The notes under the pieces were generated by a model that was not told the DNA's origin, made no database searches, and saw nothing but the letters and a program-made list of their open reading frames with translations. DNA of 64,000 nt, from positions 547,953-611,952 of the forward strand of contig JAVLUZ010000143.1 of NCBI GenBank assembly GCA_036768485.1, given 5' to 3'. Shown here piece by piece: positions 1 to 11,399 of the stretch. Source of the stretch: Mermis nigrescens (taxonomy: Eukaryota > Nematoda > Enoplea > Mermithida > Mermithidae). The position numbers and the translations under genes were made by a program. The first letter of the stretch is position 1, and the number at the start of each line of letters is the position of its first letter.

Positions 1-449
1 ATTCAATTTTTGAAATGTTTTTGTTTTTTTCGCGATTTTTTATGCCAATTGATAGTGGTCGGTGAGCAACATGGGAAAATGGTGTTCTTCGCCATACCAC
101 TATAGGTGGGCGGCACTAAAATTCTGGGGGGGGTGCAAGATTTTTCAAAGATAAAAAGTGGCCTTAAGAAAGGTGGTATGGCGAAAAAACACCATTTTTC
201 AACGTTTCTCATCGAGCACTATTCATTGGCATCAAAAATTGCGAAAAAAACAACGAAAATTTGAAACTTGATTTTTGCGGGGGTATTTTTTGTTTCTGGG
301 GGTATTTTGGTTTCTCGGGGGCTGCATACCCCCCAAACCCCACCCCACGCCCAGGTGTGCATACCACCATTTTGAAGACCATTTTTTGGCCTTTAGAAAA
401 TCTCGCACCATCCCCCCACCCTGTTCATTTTAGTGCAGCCCACCAGATG
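1..449 (+). mobile_element. M1 element copy, 5' end outside window, split by a nested M1
   Basis: The segments 1-100 and 360-449 together match the internal and 3' parts of the M1 family: an A/T-rich core, the words 'atgccaatggatagtg' and 'ccataccaccattttt', then the end motif GCCCACC(A/T)(G/T)ATG. The left end is cut off by the window edge. It is interrupted at 101-359 by another M1 copy in the opposite orientation, with CATACCAC duplicated on both sides. It carries no coding capacity. Confidence 0.8.
101..359 (-). mobile_element. M1 hAT-like MITE, nested in another M1
   Basis: This 259-bp element runs from TATAGGTGGGCGGC to GCCCAGGTGTG and is flanked by a perfect 8-bp direct repeat, CATACCAC (93-100 and 360-367). 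It is a reverse-orientation copy of the family also seen at 3065, 5243, 20498, 21538, 30232, 35464 and 36921. An 8-bp duplication and short imperfect inverted ends (C-A-x-A-x-x-T-G-G-G-C-type) fit a non-autonomous hAT-superfamily element; that assignment is inferred. Runs of G and C near the ends flank an AT-rich core. Confidence 0.85.
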
Positions 450-2229
450 TTTCTGGGGACTTTAACCCCCAGAATGGCGACTGACCATAGTTTCCCAAGG
501 TCGAAAGTTCAGGGGTTGAAATCCCAAAATTCAGGACCACTAAATTCAGAGTCTAGCCTTTTTTGCAGGTTAAATATGAAAAATGGCTAAAACATCTTAT
601 GTATATATGTAGCATGTTTTGATAAGGAAAACTGCATTTTAACTACTTTTTGTCCCATTCTGACTAGTTTCGTCACTCTTGTAAGTAAAAAATAGAAGGA
701 TTCATCGACAATTTTGACTTTTCAGGTCATTTTAAGTACATTCTAGGTATTTTATGGGTGAACAAAACAGAAATGTAATATCTTCGCTGCTTTTGTACCC
801 GAAAATCATGTAGAAAAAATGTTCGATAGCTCAAAATCGTCCGACAGTGATTCAAGTCTCGCACCCTGAGGGGGGGGGTAATACCCCCCTCACCCCCCTA
901 TGGGAATGTGTGCAACTGACCCCCGCAAAATGGCTGCGACCCCCAAAATTATCGATATTTTTTGTAAAAGTTGTAAGAAGTGTGCCTCTTTGAGCGTTTT
1001 CAGCCCATTTTTAGCTCAAAAATCTCAAATTTTCGGCGCTTCGCGCCATACACATATTTTTTGACCATATCTTGTTCGATTTACTCAATTTTTCGGAATT
1101 TGTTTACGTTTTTGTTCTAGAAAGAACGAGCATTGTATGAAACGTCGAAAAACAGCGTTTTTGATGTGTACCCATCGTTTTTTAGCCTGAAAACGGCAGT
1201 TTTTAAAAATTTTTTGGACCTGACCCCCCAGAATTCCCAAGCTGTACATGTATGCTGCCCACCTATAGTTCTGACCCCCAGAATTGCCGATTTTCCGGAA
1301 AAAAATCGTTTTAAGCGTCTTTAGCTATATTTTGGCTTAAGTGTGTCGAATTTTCGGCGTCATGTACTCATTTTTTGACCATATGTTGCTCACTTGCATA
1401 AAGTTTTTCAAAATTTTAAACGTTTTTATGTTCTAGAAGGAACGAAAAATACGTATCTGATACGCCGAAAAACATTGTCTTCGACGTGTACCAATGGTTT
1501 CGAAGCCCAAAAGGGCATTTTTAACAGTTCTCTGTGCCCACCCCCTCCGGTATTTCCACGCCGTACATGTGTAATTTGGGTTGGTAGCTTTGATTTCACA
1601 GAATAGCCGCTTATCCCCTCAAAAGGTGATAGTTATCTCTTCTGGAGTTTCCGTCCTCCCTGAAAAAATGCTTGATGTTTAATGCGTTTTCAGCGACTTT
1701 GTGGTTCAAGTATCAATTGAAATTGTTGTTTCAAAAAACATAAGCGCGTTAAAGCACTAGTTAAAATTTCACAACATTGCTTCAGCCTCGTAAAACGCCG
1801 TTCTTATTAACATCAGAAGATACGTAGACAGGCACGTTTCTCTGGGGGAATGGGGAGGTTCGACCCCCAAAATTCAGAAAAATCGGAAAAATATGTCTAT
1901 TTAAACGTTATTTTGTGCTATATTTGGCTTTTTTGGGCTTAGTCCCCCCAAAATAGGACGGCCAGCTACGCGCCTGCGTAAAACCAATTTCAGCAGGAAT
2001 TTTATCGAACAAAATGCATGTTTTTGTCCGAATTCTATTGACAATAAGTACTTATGCGACTGTGTAGAAAAATCATTACTATCGCAGTGAAGTGATCGGG
2101 TTAATTGAAAATTTAGAAAACTGATTTGAATTTTCTACACAACATATTCAAAACTTTCCTATGAGCAGCTTGTGTTTCCCTAGAATACATAGCATGATAG
2201 TAGACAGTTTAAAAATTTAAGGGTGGGGG
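450..2229. repeat. Dispersed repeats with a GGCGC hairpin; no gene seen
   Basis: No exon or RNA gene is recognisable. The stretch 480-1050 is a dispersed family that reappears in reverse orientation at about 39370-39860 (shared text around 'gacagtgattcaagtct' and 'taatacccccctcacccc') and in degraded form near 12670 and 14310. A perfect GGCGC-TTC-GCGCC hairpin lies at 1035-1047. A second block, 1330-1640, repeats the 1060-1270 layout ('ttttgaccatat', 'ttctagaa(a/g)gaacga'). Confidence 0.6.
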
Positions 2230-4155
2230 CAGTGATCGTACGGGGACCCCGACCCCGACCCCGAAAAACCCCGGCCTAAACCCCGACCCCCGACCGGGGG
2301 CATGATTTTTCGAGTCGGGGTTGAACCTTTTTCGGGGCTGAGATATAGCATTTTATTTGTTGGTACATAGAAGAATTGTATAAATAGCAGATAAATTCGG
2401 AACAAGGACGATTCATTCACCAGCAAAATTAATATGTTAAACTCGACACTCGCGATATTTCATAAAAAGTACGCCTGGTCGCCATGTTGTTAAGACGTAC
2501 ATACATGTTCGCATATTTTCCATTATGAAGTGCGCCGAAATTACTGCGGAATCACAGGCGTAGCCGGGGGAATGGAGGCACATGCCCCCCGGAATTTTTC
2601 AGAAATTATATTGATTTTTCTGGCGCAATGTGTCCAGAACATTGAGTTTAAAAAGGCAAAAGCGTAAAAATTTTCCGGCGCTTCGCGCCGAGTCATTATT
2701 ATTTATTGTTATACAGATCCAATGAATTTAATAGCTTGAATCTGTTAAAATAATCCAGCACTTCGCAGCACTTAAGTGATTTATTGCACTATTAGTTCAT
2801 TGAATGAAACTGCACATGCTTGTTGAACATAATAGTACAAATGCGAAAATGTTTGCGGACCAATTTATCTATTCTCTGCTTTGTTTATCTTTCTTTACAA
2901 GGACACATTATTCTATTTTAAATGAAAGGAAAGGCCAAATTTTCTTGTGTTTTTGCGCATCTTCTGTTTTCTGAACTAGTTAATAAGAAGACCACAAATG
3001 GGCCTGAAAATGGTAAGAACAAAATTCTCATTGATACATCTTTCAATGACTTATTGGTTGCGACCACACATGGGCGTGGGGGATCTGGGGGGTCTGGACC
3101 CCCCCCCCAGAAACCAAAAGACCCCCCCAGAAATCAAAAGACCCCCCAGAAATCAATTTTTGAAAATTTTTCGTTTTCTTCGCAATTTTTTGATGCCAAT
3201 GGATAGTGCTTGATGAGAAACGTCGAAAAATGGTGTTTTTATCGCCATATCACCATTTTTAAGGCCATTTTTTGACCTTCAAAAATCTTGGACCCCCCCA
3301 GAATTTTCTTGCTGCCCACGTATGGTTGCGACCCGTTGCTGCGCTACATACTTAGCAGAGGTCGAAAAACGCATTTCAGCTCAGAAGTTTTGTGCAGTGT
3401 AGGTGTAATCAATTTTAAGTTTTTTTTGGACTTAATTCAGAACCGAGATTTTGCCAATTTGCGAAAATTTTAACTTCAACTAATTAAAAATTAGAGTGCT
3501 TTTTTACAAAATTCTCGGGAGTTCTGCTCTGGACCTCGCTGGTGGCGCTTGAGCGCGCCACCCAGACCCCAAGCTGTACAATCTCGTTCTACATATTGAA
3601 AGAGATTTTTAGGAGGACAGAAAAGGTAAAAGGATTAGGAATTTTTGAAAATTTTCGGTGCTTCGCGCCGCAATCAGTTTATCTGTTCTGTATGATTTAA
3701 GCGGTATAAGTTGAGTTTAAAGAATAAAAACGTCAAAATTTTCCTGCGCTTAGCACCGCCGATTATTGTCTTAGGGCGGTAAAATATGACTGAATTTCTT
3801 GATGCTTTGCGCCACTTATGATTTCCGAACTGTTTGTCAATAAAAAGGCGTAAATTCTACATTAAAACGGTAAAAATTTCGAAAATTTTCGGCGCTTCGC
3901 GCCATTGGCTCCTCTACAATCAGTGCGCCATATAAAACCGTTATGAAAAAACTGTGAAATGTTGAACATAACCAGCTTTATTAGTATGCTCTACAAACAA
4001 GTGAATGTATCGTTTTTCTCCTTTTCAAATTGGTATGTAATCGTGCAATGTTAATTGTTAATCTTCAACCCCGACCCCGACCCCGAAAACCGGGGTTTTT
4101 CATCCCCGACCCCGACCCCGATCGGGGGTGAAAATCTGATCCCGTACGATCACTG
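2230..4155. mobile_element. Non-autonomous hAT element with 15-bp TIRs and 8-bp TSD
   Basis: This 1926-bp element begins CAGTGATCGTACGGG and ends with its exact reverse complement, CCCGTACGATCACTG. The 8-bp direct repeat GGTGGGGG flanks it (2222-2229 and 4156-4163). Both are hallmarks of the hAT superfamily (CAGTG-type TIR, 8-bp target duplication). Just inside each end is a short array of CCCCGA repeats (about 2244-2300 and 4068-4130). No transposase reading frame is visible, so it would need one in trans. It carries a younger M1 at 3065-3324 and hairpins at 2677-2689 and 3891-3903. Confidence 0.88.
3065..3324 (+). mobile_element. M1 hAT-like MITE inside the 2230-4155 hAT element
   Basis: This 260-bp copy runs from CACACATGGGCG to GCCCACGTATG and is flanked by the perfect 8-bp repeat GTTGCGAC (3057-3064 and 3325-3332). 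It lies wholly within the larger hAT element, so it inserted later. Short frames running through it are by-products of its base composition. Confidence 0.9.
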
Positions 4156-5112
4156 GGTGGGGGTAATTCACCCTTTCCAGCCTTCTTTGCCCTTGTGTGG
4201 TAAGGGTAACTTATAGTTAAGTTGGTCGTCGAAATAAATGAGAATAAGGACGAATCATTTATTTTAGCAGTCTCTTGCGCAATTAATTATTAATTGAACA
4301 TATCCGTGCTGCTCACAGACACGTAGCTGTGGGTTGGACTGGGGGTCCGGCCGGACCCCCCCCCCCCCAAAAAATTCAGAAAAAAACCGGAAAAATAGGA
4401 CTTTTTACACGTTATTTTGTGCTGTTTTTGGCTTAGACCCCCCAAAATTGGTGTTGGTCCCCCCAAAATAGGAGGGCCAGCTACGTGCCTGGCTATTCAT
4501 TCTGCTATACGTTATTTGGAGCTGCTTTATTAAACAAGTTATGCGTTTTAAACCAAAAGCGGGCCGACGGCTAGGTATGTTTTCCAAACGTCTTGGTGGA
4601 GAATTACTCCTTTCCTTACGTATTTCCAGTGTGTTAGTGTGGTCACTGGGCTTCCTATGTTGACGTTTATCGTTAAGAAAGGCTCAACGTGCGAATATAG
4701 ACTAAAAGGCTTTATTTTTAATCGAGATCCAAAACTAAAATGGATTTTGATTCAAAATTTAAAAACAAAATAAGGCGGATCGAAATTTTGAGTTGGATGG
4801 TGAATTAGAAATATCAGGAAGACCTTACTCTTATATTCAGAACCCATCGATTAATACTCAAAATCGACCTTTTTTTTAAATAAATTGTATAGAAGAACGG
4901 CTATTTAACGCAAAATTGAATTTATTTAAAAGATGCCAATGAATTTTTTCTCATCCTCCCGATACGGGCCTTTATCACGTCGTCAGTTTCGCAAATTATC
5001 ACTGAAAAATTGTCTATTATCTCGGAAACATTTTCACCTCGGTCTCATCGTGCATGATGATAGCTTAAATTTGGTCTGCGCATATTCTCTCTTTGCGTTT
5101 GTTTACGTTAAG
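4156..5112. other. Repeat-derived flank upstream of the NDUFA9-like exons
   Basis: About 4320-4495 is a repeat fragment with a G/C-run core and a '...ccagctacgtgcctgg' edge, similar to about 1850-1975. From 4500 to 5112 I see no repeat family and no exon that I can match to NDUFA9. The open frame near 4933-5124 shows no family similarity I recognise. Its last part is the pyrimidine-rich acceptor of the exon at 5113. Confidence 0.4.
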
Positions 5113-5194
5113 GTTCAAAACTAATTTTTGGGAGCTAACGCGATGGGTACATCGTCGTCACATTAAATACGATTGGGAAAGCATTGAACGAACT
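5113..5194 (+). CDS. NDUFA9: NDUFA9-like, penultimate coding exon (partial gene)
   Basis: This is a candidate 82-nt exon, proposed from splice sites and continuity with the next exon. The acceptor is a good pyrimidine tract (attctctctttgcgtttg...ttaag) with AG at 5111-5112. The donor is ACT|GTGAGC at 5195. It reads one base finishing a codon, then 27 residues including WELTRWVHRRHIKY and ending ESIERT, in phase 0 with the exon at 5641. In NDUFA9, the residues just before the conserved LEDLG block are of this kind (a basic segment after the NAD-binding fold), but the match is loose. A shorter form starting at 5135 is possible. Earlier exons encoding the Rossmann fold were not found in the window. 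Confidence 0.5.
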
Positions 5195-5242
5195 GTGAGC
5201 GTTATACTCGTACATTTATTTATTGTTAAAATCTTTAATCAC

Positions 5243-5476
5243 CACACCTGGGTTTGGGGGTATGCACCCCCCCCCCCGAGAATCCAAAATACCCACACCC
5301 CCATAATTCATTTTTAAAATTTTTTTGTTTTTTTCACAATTTTTTGATGTTAATGGGTTGTGCTCGATGAAAAACGTTGAAAAATGATGTTTTTTCGCCA
5401 TACGACCATTTTTATGGCTATTTTTTTACCTTTGAAAAATCTTGCACCCCCAGAATTTTGGTGCCGCCCACCTATG
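5243..5476 (+). mobile_element. M1 MITE in the last NDUFA9-like intron
   Basis: This 234-bp M1 copy runs from CACACCTGGG to GCCCACCTATG and lies in the intron between 5194 and 5641, so it is presumably removed by splicing. Unlike the other copies, it has no matching 8-bp repeats (left TTAATCAC, right GTCTACAT). Either the flank has diverged or the copy arose through rearrangement. Confidence 0.8.
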
Positions 5477-5640
5477 GTCTACATATACTCATTTTTCTAA
5501 AACTTCCTATCTCGCATGCTAGGATGTTTTTCTATATATTTTAATTTTATTTTTATATCGATATTTTTATATTTTTTATACGTTTTTATCTGATATTTTT
5601 CCTATCTTTCCATTGTTCGATGATACGTATTGAGTTTTAG

Positions 5641-5895
5641 GAATGTACGAGCGATTTGTTGACCGGTTGTCCCACGCTAGAAGACTTGGGCGTCAATTTG
5701 AACGTAGTTGAGGAGAAATTGATCTATCTTTTGGAATTATTCGACACTAGAAATAGTTATAAGCCGGATATTGGTGAATTTCCCGAGCCTCCGCTGCCTC
5801 CTCGTCTGGCGCCTATGTACAAACCGCGTGAAGTGAAACTATCCGAAAAGTACGAAACGACCGTCAAACGAACTTTACTCGGCGCTATTGCATAA
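5641..5895 (+). CDS. NDUFA9: NDUFA9-like, terminal coding exon (complex I subunit)
   Basis: This exon encodes 84 residues and a TAA stop, after a TTTTAG acceptor at 5639-5640 and in phase 0 with the exon ending at 5194. It contains PTLEDLGVNLNVVEEKL, then a Y-rich stretch and GEFPEPPLPP. The (P/G)LEDLGV block followed by a short variable tail is the C-terminal signature of NDUFA9, a 39-kDa accessory subunit of mitochondrial NADH dehydrogenase from the extended SDR fold. Arthropod versions also have a GEF..P..PP-type tail. The last ~30 residues (basic, ending in LLGAIA) are longer than in the vertebrate protein. Assignment rests on family memory; a protein search would settle it. Confidence 0.65.
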   Translation, partial: ECTSDLLTGCPTLEDLGVNLNVVEEKLIYLLELFDTRNSYKPDIGEFPEPPLPPRLAPMYKPREVKLSEKYETTVKRTLLGAIA

Positions 5896-7646
5896 TTGAT
5901 TTATTTTTTAACTTTTCTTGTCAATTTAGCACTAATATTGCTTTGTTTTGAATTTGTTTTCTCTTTGGCGTTTTGGACTCAGATTGTAGATTAGAATCGA
6001 GTCCTTGTTGTCTGGAGCACCCAACTTCGATGAAGAGAGAAAGACAGGAAAAGGTATTTAGCCGAATTGAATTCTCAGATTTTTTTATCCTTGGGTCGCC
6101 TTTTTGCGACTTTTAGGCGTAAACCATTTATTTTCTGCAGATCTTGGCGACTTCCTTTGGTTCAAAGTCGCAAGTTGCGCAAATCCTGACTTTAACAAAC
6201 ATTAACATAAGTTGTAAGCTTCTATAAATGTTCAGCTGGCCTCATAACTTAGTTTTTTCCTAATTTGCTGAATTCCATTCGCTATCGATCGATGAAATTT
6301 CTTAAGAAAAACTTATTTCGGCATATACCAATAGTCTGTTGCAGACAAGTTTGGGCGTAAGATTTAAGAACTCGCCGACAAAAAGCTGGCGGATTGCGGT
6401 TATAGCATTAATCTGAAAATATACTTGTAATGGCGTGTTGTCGATAAAAATTCTTCAAATTTATGTCCAAAAGCACCGTGAAACGTCTACCTGTTGTATA
6501 TTTTACCATATCTTGCCGCGCTTGTCAGTCGCTGATTGCTATGATCGGAATCGTGATTGTTGCTTAAACATAGAATCACGCTGACAAAATTGTGATCCAT
6601 TCGCAAGGTTTCGTGAAATCGATTATAGGTATGCATGTGCTCACGTGACTGGCACGGAGTTGTGCTGTGCATTTAATTTTTGGAGGTTGTATCTTTTATT
6701 AAGTTTAAAGCAGCTATACATTTTACTGTAGTCGCGCTTTAAAAATAGGCGAGTCTTTATCGGCGAGAGGGAAGAGAAAGCGCGCCTGTACAAAGTATAT
6801 CCGCAATAGTTATTGATTCGAGATTGTTAAATAACATTGATTTGCATTCCCTAAACTTGCCGGACTATTTAAATCGAGATTTGAGTTGCTGAATGTCTGA
6901 TGAAAGCGGAAATTCTCGCTTCGATGTTTAAAGAAAATTTCTTTAATATAGGTATTTAAACTTTTGACTCCCGTTTTTGAGCTTTTTTGTAAGTTTTGAG
7001 TTTTTGACAGTGGATATTGGCAGCACTAGCTGATAAACGCAGCTAAGCCAGGATTTCTGTCAGGTGTGTGTATTTAAATTTCGGTCGTAAACTGTGGCGG
7101 ATCTAGTCTAGAATTTTTCTAAGGGCAGGCGATAGATAATCTTTTTTTTTCAAAAAAAACAGTAAACAATATATCCTTAAACCGGCTAAAGCACGTGCAG
7201 AGTAACTTTATTTCGTCGTTTTATATTGTGTAGTTTCAGTCAAAAGAGATTTTGGCGCAAAAAGTTTTACAAAAAATCAAAAATTTTGATCAATCTTATG
7301 CAAAAAATGCTTAAATTTTTATTTAACTCAGTTGAAATCCGGCGTGAAGCGCCGCTAAATGGAAAAGGAATTGGACTCGGGAAAAATGAGTATAATTCGG
7401 ATACTTTACTTAAGGACCTATCGAATCTTTTCTACGTTTTTATCAGCAGGGTACCCACATATAGGATGATTTTTTCGGAATTTTTGCACTGTATCGGAAT
7501 TTTTGTTTTTTCCTGAAAACAACTTTTTCTGCCATTTTAAAGGTCGCCGATTCCAAAAAAATTAATCATTTCGCGCGGAAAACTCTGTATCATGAAAATT
7601 TTCAACACAAAATATGGAAATCTTATGTATTTAATAACCATTCTTA
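5896..7646. other. Intergenic; no gene or repeat recognised
   Basis: This stretch follows the NDUFA9-like stop. It is less repetitive than the surroundings and lacks GGCGC hairpins and M1 copies. It probably includes the 3' UTR and flank. Open frames here are short and show no recognisable domain. Confidence 0.4.
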
Positions 7647-7880
7647 CGTCGATATAAGCATCTATACATTGACCTAAGCATCTATACATCGACCTAAGCA
7701 TCTATACATTGACCTGAGCGGGAGCGACCTCGACCTAAGCAGCTTAAAACACCTTTTCAGATATACTAAGCCTAAGCCTAAGTATATTAGAAGCAAAAAC
7801 TTAGATTTTACTATATCTTATCAAGTAAAACCGAAAAAACATGAAAAAATGAAAAATTTTTAAAGTTTTTTTAAAATTCA
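7647..7880. repeat. 20-bp tandem repeat (3 units) plus downstream tail, copy 1
   Basis: About three units of consensus CATCGACCTAAGCATCTATA occupy 7647-7706. They are followed by a GC-richer word (gagcgggagcgacctcgacc), a cctaagcctaagtata stretch and an A-rich tail. The same ordered block returns at 8401-8690 with about six units, so the pair is a direct duplication with changed unit number. Confidence 0.85.
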
Positions 7881-8046
7881 AAACAGAAAAAATAATGGTT
7901 TCCGCGCAAAATGATTGTTTTTTTTAATCACCGACCTTTAAAATGCCAGAAAAAGTTATTTTAACGAAAAAATAAAAAATTCCGGTGCGAAAATACACAT
8001 TTTTTCTATGCCCTCACAACTGCAGAGGTGTATATATGCAACGCTT

Positions 8047-8124
8047 AAAAGAAACCTCGCGGGGTTCGATCCTAAGACCTTTCGCACCTTAGACAGATGA
8101 GCTATCCAATCGGCCAACGACCCT
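8047..8124 (-). tRNA. tRNA-like sequence (degenerate tRNA or tRNA-derived SINE head)
   Basis: Read on the minus strand, the segment shows an A-box-like TGGCCGATTGG, then a possible anticodon arm (CTAAG...CTTAG), then a perfect B box GATCGAACC. A T-rich stop (TTTCTTTT) follows a few bases later, as for RNA polymerase III genes. The T-stem and acceptor stem do not pair well, and the anticodon loop is too long for a normal cloverleaf, so a functional tRNA is unlikely. A tRNA pseudogene or the head of a SINE is more plausible. It lies between the two copies of the 20-bp repeat block. Confidence 0.45.
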
Positions 8125-8400
8125 ATACTTCAAAAGTTAGCGAATTGTGGAGTAAGTTAAGAATATGGTACTTTCAGGATACTGTGAAATAGACTTCAGA
8201 AGAGCGGATTTTTTCGCTCAGTACTTAGAACATGTTGAAAGAAAGCGCGGAAAAAATATGCATCCGTCTATGATCAATATTACAAAAGCTATGGGTTTCG
8301 TTAATTAGCCTCTTCTTGACACTACGAAAGCATCTAATCGACCTAAGTATTTGAAGATTCAAACAGCTGAATGCAGAATCACATGTAGATACCCAATTTA

Positions 8401-8690
8401 CGTCGATATAAGCATCTATACATCGACCTAAGCATCTATACATCTACCTAAGCATCTATACATCGACCTAAGCATCTATACATCAACCTAAGCATCTATA
8501 CATCGACCTAAGCATCTATACATTGACCTGAGCGGGAGCGACCTCGACCTAAGCAGCTTAAAATACCTTTTCAGATATACTAAGCCTAAGCCTAAGTATA
8601 TTAGAAGCAAAAACTTAGATTTTCCTGTATCTTATCAAGTAAAACCGAAAAAACATGCAAAAACATGAAAAAAATTTTAAAGTTTTTAAA
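8401..8690. repeat. 20-bp tandem repeat (6 units) plus downstream tail, copy 2
   Basis: Six near-identical units of CATCGACCTAAGCATCTATA cover 8401-8520, followed by the same GC-richer word and A-rich tail as at 7647-7880. The first unit in both copies has the same variant start (cgtcgatata), so the whole block was duplicated and units were then gained or lost inside the array. Confidence 0.88.
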
Positions 8691-9268
8691 ATTTCAAACA
8701 GCTTTCCGCGCCTTTTTTCTTGTTTCTCCTTCATTGCTATGCTTCCTTCCATAATTTCAGCCCATATTATTTATTTCTGACAAATGTTAAGTCCTTGGAT
8801 CGAGCCGTTTAATCGTCCCACCCAACACTCAAATCGACAGTTGCTTGCAACTTTGCAAGTATGGCTCAGATTTTCACCAAATTTTTTTCCGCGCTTCAAT
8901 TTATCATGTTCTACCAGTTTGGCACAAAAATTTTGGCACTCCATATTCGTTTTGCTCCTTTTCTAAAAGTACCATATTCTTAACTTTAGCCGCAAAGTGC
9001 TTATAAACATTTATTGGTTAAACCACTGTTACGTTGTATCAGCGCCAATGTATTTGTGACATTTAGGATATATTTTGTTTGAATATCGACCAGGGAATTC
9101 AGATTGGTGCCAGACATGGGCTGAGCCTAAGGCATAAATGGGGCAAAAGTTGCTTCGCTCGCCCCCCCCCCCATTTTCGCACCATTGTCCTGATTGATTG
9201 TCTGAATTTCACCCTATTTGTCCCATTCCATCCAATCCGACCCTATATCTTTATTAATTTGTCCTGAT
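8691..9268. other. Intergenic; no gene recognised
   Basis: No exon is recognisable. From about 9160 the text contains repeated 'gtcctgattgattgtc' / 'tttgtcc.(a/t)tcc' words that continue at 9600-9660 and 10100-10250. This is a diverged tandem repeat into which the 9269-9604 element inserted. Confidence 0.4.
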
Positions 9269-9604
9269 CAGGGGCGTACGCAGAATTTTTAGAGGGGGCG
9301 ATCTAAAATTGGTCACCCTTTATGTCGGGATATGTTCGCCGGGGCTCAAAAAAAGCACTTTCTGACGTTTCCGAACAATTCTCTATCCGTTAAGCTTATA
9401 AATTCAAATTTTTATGACGTTTTTTTGACCGCGCTTGGGCCTGAATTATAAAAATAATAATTCTATGACGCGAAGCGCTGGGAATTTCGATATTGTTCGA
9501 TAAAAAGATGCCAATTTTCATGCATTTCCTTACCTTTCCAAAACTATTCTTGGACTAGGGGGCAGCCGCTTCACCCGCCCCGCCTCTCCCTGCATATGCC
9601 CATC
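9269..9604. mobile_element. M3 MITE with 8-bp TSD (hAT-like)
   Basis: This 336-bp element starts CAGGGGCGTACGCAG and ends CTGCATATGCCCATC, an imperfect inverted repeat of the start. It is flanked by perfect 8-bp copies of GTCCTGAT (9261-9268 and 9605-9612). The flanking DNA is itself rich in GTCCTGATT words, so the duplication is slightly less certain. The same family, with the ends GGGGGCGTTTGC/GCGTACACC, is at 23020-23737. No coding capacity is seen. Confidence 0.75.
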
Positions 9605-10654
9605 GTCCTGATTCATTGTCCCGACTTTACCAAATTTGTCCGATCTTACCATAGGTGCACATGGTCAGGGTCGGCAGGGTGTAAAATCTCAGAAATCCAG
9701 AATTGGAAATTTAACACTCACGATTTTTTGCTGTTTAAACGACTGGAATGGTCAAAATAGCCTGTAAAACGTTTTTTGTGGTAAAATCGCGTTTCAAAGC
9801 ATTTTTAGTCGATTTTCACAGAATTATATCACTTGTAACTTTAAAAAATACTAAAATTGATCAATTTTGGGTGTTACTTGAGTAAAAAGTACATAAAAGT
9901 ACTAATGCGGTGCTGTGCCGGAAAAATTTTGACAGTTTTACTGCTTTTGATATCAAAAATGATGCGAAAAACGTTTCGTCGGCTTAAAATCGCCGTACAG
10001 CTACCTGTCTGGCTGATCCTCCAGCGGGGGATGATAACCTCCTTTCGCACCCCCCTCCCTATGTACATGTATATGTCCCACCAAGTCCGGCCCTACATAT
10101 TATTTAATACATGGTCCTGATTTTCTATTGTCCTAATTTTAGCCGATTTGTCCCGTCCCACCCAGTCCGACCCCACATATTTAATACATTTTTCTGTTTT
10201 TTCATTGTCCTGATTGATTGTCCGGATTTAATCCATTTGTCCCGAATCCGAGTCTGGTTCCGTATTTTACCCACACCCCGCAAAATTGGTTAAATTTCGG
10301 CAGAAAGACTTAGTGACTTGAATTACATAAGTACTTCGTTATCTTAAGCAAAGCCTATTGAAGCATTTCAGGTAAAACGTAAAATTTTTTAGAATTTATG
10401 CTACAAATAGAAGTAAACTACAAAAATATGGCAACTAGATCGTCAAGAAAGTGAATACCTAAATGTAATAAATATGTATTATGCGTCGCATGTATGTTCT
10501 GTTCATTACAACATTATTTACTGCTTGTTGTAGTTGCTCGTGTATAATTTTTCTGCAACTTACACTGTGGTGCATCCGTTTTACTCTGAATCACTTCATC
10601 GCTTTCTCGCCCTGAAAGCCAGTTTTTATCAAGTTCAACAGTTTACTCCTCAAA
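9605..10654. other. Upstream region of the CHP1-like gene
   Basis: 9600-10270 contains more of the 'gtcctgatt...cccatttgtcc' diverged repeat, and a segment at about 9690-10070 with low similarity to the nearby repeats. The 10300-10654 part is unique-looking, AT-rich and directly precedes the CHP1-like start codon. It should hold the promoter and 5' UTR. I see no definite TATA box or initiator. Confidence 0.4.
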
Positions 10655-10721
10655 ATGGGCGCCACTTCATCATTAATGTTACAAGATGAAGAAATTGAAG
10701 AAATTCAAAAGGAAACAGGAT
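10655..10721 (+). CDS. CHP1: CHP1-like calcineurin B homologous protein, exon 1
   Basis: This exon encodes residues 1-22 and one base of codon 23; the donor is GGAT|GTAAGT. The start is fixed by the family: MGATSSLMLQ then DEEIEEIQKETG aligns end to end with the CHP1 N-terminus, where glycine 2 is N-myristoylated. CHP1 is an EF-hand protein that binds Na+/H+ exchangers and works in membrane traffic. The six exons join in frame to a 192-residue protein, close to the ~195 of vertebrate CHP1. No Kozak conflict is seen (caaaATGG). This is one of the two firmly identifiable host genes in the window. Confidence 0.93.
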
Positions 10722-11399
10722 GTAAGTGTAGTAATATTGGCTCTGAATTTCGGGATTTATAATTTATAAATTTTATTGCAGCGACCTGATAGGTGAAATG
10801 TATTTTGTCCTGAGTTTCTGTGCTTTATTCGTATTTCTATGTTTCGATATAAGTATCAAAGTCATACGTTTAAATGGGGATGGGGATCCCCCGCCTTGAG
10901 TCGGACGTCCCCCTCCCGAAGCTAGAAAATTTTTCACCCCCTCTCCGATTTTTGGGGAAAAATCGAATTTTTTGGCTGTTTTTAGGCTTTTTTGGCCGTT
11001 TTTGACCAAAAATTGGTTATCATTTACCCCCCTCCTAAAAATAGCCGGAACCCCTTCCAATTTTGAGCCGTCGCATGTATAATCGAAGTGAATCGGGCAA
11101 TAGTTTTAATTGTTCGTTAGTGTTGTCGTTCGTACTTCAATTATAGACTGGTGTTTTAGTAAAGTCATTTTTTTAACTTCATGCATTTAGAAATCTGATA
11201 AATTAAATTTAAACAGCTTTTTCTGTATGCAATGTTCTTTGCACAAAGTATCTTTGTAGATGTAAAGGCAGTCCCCAAGAATGTTTGTACATTTTGTATA
11301 TGTACTGTGCTATAATATTGTTCATCGACGCGTTCTGTGTGATAAAACTGGGTTTTACGGTCTTTAATAGTGTAGTTTAGGCAATTTATGGTTTCAGAC

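Noticed and set aside
261..590. 109-codon open frame
   Set aside because: It lies inside the nested M1 copies and their G/C-run ends, is Pro-rich by composition, and shows no domain.
4933..5124. Extra upstream exon of the NDUFA9-like gene
   Set aside because: No similarity to the part of NDUFA9 expected there, and no donor that keeps frame with the 5113 exon.
8047..8124. Functional tRNA gene
   Set aside because: The B box and terminator are good, but the acceptor and T stems do not pair and the anticodon loop is too long.
10773..11060. 95-codon minus-strand frame just after CHP1-like exon 1
   Set aside because: It coincides with an M2-type repeat with C-runs.
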